Source of the DNA: Parabacteroides sp.
GTDB lineage: Bacteria; Bacteroidota; Bacteroidia; Bacteroidales; Tannerellaceae
Assembly (NCBI GenBank): GCA_021204335.1
Contig: JAJPZM010000094.1
Coordinates: 1 to 35,613 of the forward strand
Reading direction: 5' to 3'
DNA: 35,613 nt
The translations under genes and the position numbers were made by a program. Below the pieces are notes generated by a model, which was not told the origin of the DNA, did not search any database, and saw nothing but the letters and a program-made list of their open reading frames with translations. Of this stretch, positions 30,101 to 35,613 are shown piece after piece; the first letter of the stretch is position 1, and every line of letters begins with the position of its first letter.

Positions 30101-30445
30101 TAATGTAACGTTGAAAACTGTTTGACCTTTTACCGGAACATCCTGCGAGACATATCCGATGTAAGAAACTTCGAGCAGGGCGCCATCGGGAACTTCGAGG
30201 GAGAAATTACCGTCTATATCGGTCACTGCCCCGTTAGTAGTACCTTTTACTACTACGTTTGCACCCATAATAGCCAGTCCGGTCTGATCGACAATCTTAC
30301 CTGTTATCTTCTTACTCTGTTGAGGACTTTGTACATTTTTATCCTGTACCGGCACCCTCATATCCTTGGCATACATAATTCCTAGCGGAGATGCGCTGAG
30401 AAGCGCTACGGCTAAGAACAAACCTTGTGTTTTCATGTAATCCAT
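27140..30445 (-). CDS. SusC/RagA family TonB-linked outer membrane protein
   Basis: Carboxypeptidase-like N-domain KITGKIVDQTGLAIMGANVVVKGTTNGAVTDIDGNFSL, LDEVVVVGFGTQKKVNLTGAV, plug and barrel; directly upstream of susD. Confidence 0.96.
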   Translation of the reverse strand: MDYMKTQGLFLAVALLSASPLGIMYAKDMRVPVQDKNVQSPQQSKKITGKIVDQTGLAIMGANVVVKGTTNGAVTDIDGNFSLEVPDGALLEVSYIGYVSQDVPVKGQTVFNVTLKEDLQKLDEVVVVGFGTQKKVNLTGAVGLASAKELESRPVANATQALQGLVPGLQISTNSGQIGKDMDINVRGTGTIGEGSSGSPLVLIDGMEGDLNTINPQDIENVSVLKDAAASSIYGSRAPFGVILVTTKKGKAGKASINYNNSFRVSSPVNLPEMMDSYTFANYFNEAARNKGDGAIFSDDVMQQMLDFQAAGGSNRGGLPSDGSVWGKPAGDPYTTGYANTDWFGEIYKNDSFSQEHNLSINGGSENVTYYASLGYLDQHGLLNFGEDGMKRYNLSAKVNAELTSWLDFNYSLRYIRSDLDRPTYFGDNFYEKLGRQTWPNLPIYDENGYFFNNNADNLAMSLAEGGQRSEQMDKIYHQGAFIIEPIKNWRTHVEFNYSSSAWDVREVSLPCYNHDVAGNIVDTKGTSSLYQDHKKENYLNLNAYSEYSFTVKDDHNFKAMVGFQAENMKQSFFSAKKYGLLIEDLPEFDLTSGQDGMGVDKIPESSGYRNEWSTAGFFGRINYDYKGRYLAEVNLRYDGTSRFRRGNRWELYPSFSLGWNMAQEAFWEPLVDVVNTFKLRGSYGELGNQNTTGWYPTYRTMELSMAGGVWLQDGVKSNTAAINDLISESLTWETVRTWNIGLDYGLFNNRLTGSFDYYNRYTDNMVGPAPELLLVLGITPPKTNSCDLKTQGWELSVGWNDRLKNGLGYGVKLMLSDAKTIIQSYPSNVTNSIYEYCAGHEIGEIWGYETVGIAKTQEEMDAHLAAVGGQPFGSEWGAGDVMYADLDGKPGITEGAGTVDDHGDLKVIGNNTPRYLFGIDLSADWKGFDFRCFFQGVMKRDFWQSSNIFWGAIQDQWWSTGLKEHGDYFRAEAVGLPGHEISANLDAYYPRPIFGYDSNGPAKNQQQQTRYLLNASYIRLKNLQLGYTLRGNWMQKIGFQRCRVFVSGENLWTGTGLTKLFDPETIDGGNNSASANAMIKDGGNAYPLARTWSFGLSLTL

Positions 30446-30475
30446 TTTTTTAAGGTTGAACTTTTATGTTTGCTG

Positions 30476-30505
30476 CAAATGTACATGCAACACTGTTGTC
30501 ACAAC
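30476..30505 (-). promoter_or_regulatory. Predicted susC promoter (GTTG-N18-TACATTTG on - strand)
   Basis: caaatgta at 30476-30483 is TACATTTG on -, with GTTG 18 nt upstream; immediately 5' of susC. Confidence 0.5.
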
Positions 30506-30526
30506 TCCAAAATGGATTACAAAAGG

Positions 30527-30557
30527 TCTGTAAACGAACCAAAAAACCATTTACAGA
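30527..30557 (-). terminator. Hairpin between HTCS and susC
   Basis: TCTGTAAA (30527-30534) / TTTACAGA (30550-30557) with T-run on - strand. Confidence 0.5.
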
Positions 30558-30567
30558 CTTGAATAAT

Positions 30568-33500
30568 CTATAATTCTACCGTTCCCTCACCCGGGGCATA
30601 CTGTTCCATATATTCCGACGGCAACATTCCGAATTCTTTCCTGAAACAGGCGCTAAAATATTTCGGGTCATTGAACCCGACGGCGTATGCCAGCTCCGAA
30701 ATACGTACCCGTTTCTTCTCTTCAATGATCCGGCAAGCCGCTTTCAAACGGATATTACGGATAAAGGCGGAAGTGTTTAATCCGGTCAGCGATTTCAGTT
30801 TCTTATATAAGGTAGATTTACTCGTAGCCATCTCTTCTATAAACTGCTGCTGGTCGAATTCCGGATCATCCAGGTGGTTATTGACACAGTCGATCGCCCG
30901 TTTGAGGAAGTCCTCGTCCAGGCTGGTATAATTCAGCTCTTGAGCCTCGAAGACCAGTTGTTTCTTGAAATCATGGGTGGTACGTTCCTTTTTCTTCAGC
31001 AAATTACGGATGCGGGCATGGAGCAGAGAGAGATTGAAAGGCTTGCTGATAAATCCGTCTGCCCCCGATTCGTAAGCTTCGATACGGTCTTCTTCGCTAT
31101 TCTTGGCTGTCAGAAGCAAGACCGGTATATGGCAGATGTCGAAATTATTCTTGATATATTTGCAAAGTTCCACACCATCCATTTCAGGCATCATCACATC
31201 GGTTACCACCAAATCGATCATATAATCCTTCGATTCGATGATGCCGACAGCTTCCTTCCCGTTCTTGGCGCAGTAGACCTTATATTGCGGCTCAGCAGTT
31301 TTTTCCATCAAGGCGAGCAATACCTCATTGTCCTCGACTAAAAGCAGGGAGTTGACTTTTTCGGAACTTTCCGGTATCACTTCATCTTCCGACAGTTCTT
31401 CCAACGGCAAGGAATATTTATTCACAGGAACAGTTACCGGCTCGTCCTCAACACTTTCATCTATCTGCTCTTCCTGATAAGAGGAACGGGAGATAGGAAT
31501 TGTTACGATGAAAGCGGTGCCTTGCCCGGGCTCGCCCTCCACATCGATCATCCCGTTATGCAATTCTACCAGGTCTTTCGTCAGCGACAGGCCGATTCCC
31601 GTCCCGATCGTTTTGAAACGCCGGTAGTCGCCTTCATAGAATCGTTTGAAAAGATTCTTCCGGGCTTCTTTCGAAATACCCGGCCCGTCATCTTTTATCC
31701 GGATTGTCATCTTTTCGCAGGCAGCATCGAAAGAGACAGTCACTTCGATCGTACCGCCCTCCCTGTTATACTTGGAAGCGTTCGACAACAGGTTATAGAT
31801 AATCTTATCTAGTTTGTCAAGGTCGAAATAACCTTTCACCCCCTCTTGCCGGCAAACGAACGAGAAGTTCATTTGCTTCTTCTTCATCAAAGGTCCGAAT
31901 GCTTCCGCCTCTTTCCGGATAAAAGCGACGACATCATCGCACGACACTTTGAGTTTCAGATTACCGGTCTCCGCTTTCCGAAATTCCAGAATTTGCTGCA
32001 ACAGACGGATCAGACGGTTTATATTATCATTCATCACCTCATAACAGCTATGATTCTCCGGCGAACGGAGTTTCAGTTCGTCGAGGGAAGCAGACAGGAT
32101 CGTCAGTGGAGTCAGGAACTCATGCGTGATATTCGTAAAGAATTGCAACTTGGCATGGTTGATCTCTTCCGCCTTCGCCTGCTCTATCGCCATCAGCTGC
32201 ATGGCTTGTTTCTGGCGGATGCGGTTTCGTATAACCCGGAATGCCAGCACACAAACGATAAACAGGCCCAGCAAATACAGGAAATAAGCCCACCCTGTTT
32301 TCCAGGGCGGAGGCAGGATCACCACTTCCAATGTCTGCACGTCATCATTCCACAACCCGTTTTCATTGGCTCCCTTTAAATGGAAGCGGTAAGATCCGGC
32401 ATCCAGATTATTATAGTTAGCCATGCGGTTGGATGCCCCCGTATATTGCCACCCTTTGTCATATCCTTCCAGCCAATAAGCATATTTGTTGCGGAGCGGA
32501 TCGATATAACTCAGCACCGCAAACTCGATACCTAAATTATTCTGATCATAATCCAGCACGATATCTTTTTGGCAAAGTCGGGGGGGGCATCGGGCGTTAT
32601 CCGGTTGCGGACAACAGAGTCCAGGTCACCGATCGAAGTATTGAATACGCGGATATCCGTAATGGCAACCGGCGATATAATCTCCCTCTCCTCCAGTTCC
32701 TCCGGATAAAAACTATTGTAACCGTTATGCCCGCCAAAATATAATTGTCCGTCGGGAGCTTTGCCGGAAACTTTATGAATAAAATAGTTATTCAACAAAC
32801 CATCCGACATGGTATAAATACAGGAAGAGAAAGTATCGTCATCAGCTACCGCCAAACATAGCAAACCACTATTAGTCGAGATCCACAGCCTGCCGGAATT
32901 ATCTTCCCCAATGCTGCTTATGACATCTGCCTGAATATTATACAGGTCGTTAACCTGCACGAATTTGTCTTCTTTTTCATCATATCGGATCAATCCTCCG
33001 CCTTCCGCACCAGTCCACAGACGACCTTTCGAATCTTCATACAAACATTGGACATTTTCATACGGAAGGTTATGGTCTTCCAACCTGTACCATTTTTGAT
33101 GCAATTGTTCGGGATTCGCCAAATCTCCCTCCAATGCAACAATACCATGATTAGTAGCGACCCAAATCTTTTCTTTCCCTGATCCGATAATCGTATTGCA
33201 TGTGCAGTGCAGGCCAAAGACATGTGCCGTTCCGTCTGTTTTCATCACAGCCAGATCCGAACGGCATCCCAACCATTTATTATGCACTTCATCCTCATAT
33301 ATACTATTAATATATATGTCCGGTAGCCATGGAGCCGTAGTGAAGTTTATTACCGAATTCTTTTTTGTTACCTTATTATATATGTGGACTCCATACGAAG
33401 CGATGACGAACCATATCTCCTTCTTATCCCTGCTTTCTTTCATGCAACTTACGGTATGAAGCTGTGGCAGATCCTTAAATTGAGGATCCTCTGAATAAAA

Positions 33501-34706
33501 GTGGGGAGATTTATCCTCTTTCCGCCGTAAAGCAAACCCATGGCTGCCGATCCCTAACCAAAGCGTCCCATCGCTATCGATCAGCAACGAACGGACAGAG
33601 TTGCTGTATTTCAACTTCTTTATGGCTTCCAAATCATCTTTATAGAAAGAGGTCTGATGCATATTGGTGTAATAAACGCCGCCACCCAAGAAACCAAGCC
33701 ACATATTACCCGCCTTGTCACGTATGATAGCATTCAATTCATTGTAAGGCAATGAATACTTCCCGTTGCCCGGCAAATAATTAACAAAACGCGGTTCGTC
33801 GGCATCCGTATTCAATAAACCCAAACCATTACGAGTCCCGACCCATAAAGTATGGTTCAAATCTTCCTGCAAACTATAAATCAGGTTGTCCGACAAACTT
33901 CGTTCATCACCTGCCTTATTCTCAAAATGCGTCCAGAAAACCGAATCCGGCGAATCTTCATGCGCCAGGCGGTAAAGTCCGGCTGACCAGGGCGACACCC
34001 ATAAAGTATTCCTGCTGTCTTCAAAAATCACATGTGCCGATTTAGACTTTCCCAAATAAGGATAAGGAATAAACTTTCCGGCTTCCCGGTCATATCTGAA
34101 AAGCCCGTTAGCCCATGTCCCAACCCATAGCCTTTTCTTTGAATCTTCATATATTGCCTTCACTCCGATGACTGACCGGTCAGTCATCGGAGTGCTGTGT
34201 ATGACAACACAGTCTTTGCCGGGCGCATACATCCCTAAACCCTCTTCCAGACCGATCCAGACCGTACCGTCATGAGATACACATAACGTATTTATCAGTT
34301 TTTCCTTCAATGTCGGATCGGTCGGTTTCCAGATCTTTCCAGTCTTCATATCGAGCACATTCAATCCATTGCGGGTGCCTATCCACAACTGTCCGTCGTT
34401 ATCTTCCGCCAGGCATGTGATACTGTTATCCGTCAGTAAACCAGGCATAAAAAGATTATCTTTATAGGTCCGTACCCGGTAACCGTCGTAACGGGACAGC
34501 CCGGAGTTTGAAGCAATCCAGATATACCCTTTTTTATCCTGTAATAGAAAAGTAACTTCTTCTGAAGGAAAATCTTCGTAAGCTGATACCCGGCTAAATT
34601 GGATATGGTTAGATTTCCTGTTTACATTGGCAGATATTGCCAAATCCGGTAAAAGAACCAGAGACACAAGTAAGAACAATAATCCTCTTATATTCAGTTT
34701 TATCAT
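30568..34706 (-). CDS. Hybrid two-component system sensor/regulator (HTCS), frameshifted near 32566-32587
   Basis: N-ORF: signal peptide and two-component regulator propeller repeats (GYIWIASNSGLSRYDG, GQLWIGTRNGLNVLD). C-ORF: Y_Y_Y domain, HATPase (IKDDGPGISKEARKNLFKRFYEG), receiver (DLVVTDVMMPEMDG), AraC HTH. The ORFs overlap in different frames at 32532-32559. Confidence 0.92.
34161..34194. repeat. Perfect 34-bp palindrome in HTCS coding region
   Basis: CACTCCGATGACTGACC|GGTCAGTCATCGGAGTG, 17-bp arms with no spacer. Confidence 0.95.
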
Positions 34707-34965
34707 AAATAGATTCTATATGATACATAAGGCTACAAATATAAAGCTTTATTACCTACATTGAAACAAACAACCGAAAAATACAGCGATTATGACTGGC
34801 CGTATATATCTAAAACAAATACTTTCGTAGAAAAATAATTGTTTTGACAAGGCTAGTTGAATATGATAAGTTCCCGAGAGTAGCGCTCAGCGCAACACTA
34901 CCAGGAATTTTATTTATTACGAAAAAACCGTATTATTGTAGTATAGAAAGGGAGAGTATATCACA

Positions 34966-35553
34966 ATAAGACTTAGGGATAAAACGGACAGAGATTTAAT
35001 CACATTAATTATACGCGATGACGAGGCCGCTTTCAGCGAACTCTATGTCCGGTATAAGGATAAACTCCATTATTTCTGCCTGAGCCTGCTCAAATCGGAA
35101 GAAGAAGCGGGCGACATCGTCCAGGAAATCTTTATCCGTATCTGGGAGTCGCGCGCCTTTATCAATCCGGGACTTTCCTTTTCGTCTTTCCTTTATACAA
35201 TGGCGCGCAACCGGATATTGAATTACTTCCACGACATCGATATCGACGCCAAAGCCAAACAGATCGTGGCACAAAACAAACCGGTCGTTGAAGATGCCAT
35301 CGAATCGGAACTGATCTATACGGAATATCAAAACATACTGAAAGAGGCGATCGACTCGCTGCCCCCGCAAGGGAGCAGGATATTCAACATGAGCCGGGTA
35401 GAGAACTTGTCGCACAAAGAGATCGCGGCACAACTGGGTATTTCCGTCAACACCGTACAGGAGCATATTTCCGAATCGCTCCGTTTCATCAAAAGCTATT
35501 TCGACAAGCATACGGATATATCGTTGAGCCTGCTCCTGTTTATGGTCATATAA
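34966..35553 (+). CDS. ECF RNA polymerase sigma-70 factor; no canonical start codon as sequenced (ATA at the expected position)
   Basis: Frame reads ..RLRDKTDRDLITLIIRDDEAAFSELYVRYKDKLHYFCLSLLKSEEEAGDIVQEIFIRIWESRAFINPGLSFSSFLYTMARNRILNYFHD...SLPPQGSRIFNMSRVENLSHKEIAAQLGISVNTVQEHISESLRFIKSYF. In-frame TAG at 34939-34941; first ATG not until 35200. Confidence 0.88.
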   Translation: MRLRDKTDRDLITLIIRDDEAAFSELYVRYKDKLHYFCLSLLKSEEEAGDIVQEIFIRIWESRAFINPGLSFSSFLYTMARNRILNYFHDIDIDAKAKQIVAQNKPVVEDAIESELIYTEYQNILKEAIDSLPPQGSRIFNMSRVENLSHKEIAAQLGISVNTVQEHISESLRFIKSYFDKHTDISLSLLLFMVI

Positions 35554-35588
35554 AAAAAGGGCTGTCCAAAAAGTGGATAGCCCCTTTA
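35554..35588 (+). terminator. Rho-independent terminator after the sigma factor
   Basis: aaagggctgtcca-aaaag-tggatagcccctttagc stem following the stop at 35553. Confidence 0.75.
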
Positions 35589-35613
35589 GCTATTGTTTAT
35601 TTCGGTAAAAAGT

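Noticed and set aside
34870-34908. Imperfect hairpin (ttcccgagagtagcgctcagcgcaacactaccaggaa) between HTCS and the sigma factor
   Set aside because: Several mismatches and no clear functional context; too weak to report as a feature.
1-35613. tRNA, rRNA, IS element or prophage signatures
   Set aside because: No cloverleaf or rRNA-like sequence, transposase ORF or phage structural gene was recognised by eye; a tRNAscan or Infernal run would be needed to exclude small RNAs.

Overview
A 35.6 kb chromosomal window that looks like Bacteroidales, probably Parabacteroides or Bacteroides. This is judged from SusC/SusD, an HTCS regulator, a Mfa-like fimbrillin, GH92, TAnnTTTG promoters and a TatA/TatC pair without TatB. 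The backbone holds an esterase, an HU-family protein, a membrane-tethered TPR-AraC regulator, an SDR, a fimbrillin-like lipoprotein, GH92, tatC/tatA, fabD, an M13 peptidase, a nucleotidyltransferase, a decayed toxin-antitoxin pair and an ECF sigma factor. The centre and right side form a glycan-utilisation region: GH35, M1 peptidase, GH27 and GH51 on +, and HTCS, SusC, SusD and GH43-GH16 on -. The enzyme set suggests arabinogalactan or AGP-type substrates, which is an inference. The most unusual non-coding signals are: (1) five 18-bp dyad elements at a 22-24 bp period upstream of a near-consensus promoter (14926-15035); (2) a perfect 34-bp palindrome inside the HTCS coding sequence (34161-34194); (3) two 18-bp dyads exactly 23 bp apart between susD and the GH43-GH16 gene; (4) a 14-bp inverted repeat bracketing the GH27 start region. 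About ten genes carry single-site disruptions: homopolymer frameshifts, in-frame stops, and a sigma factor with no canonical start codon. Consensus sequencing error must be excluded before any of these is read as biology.
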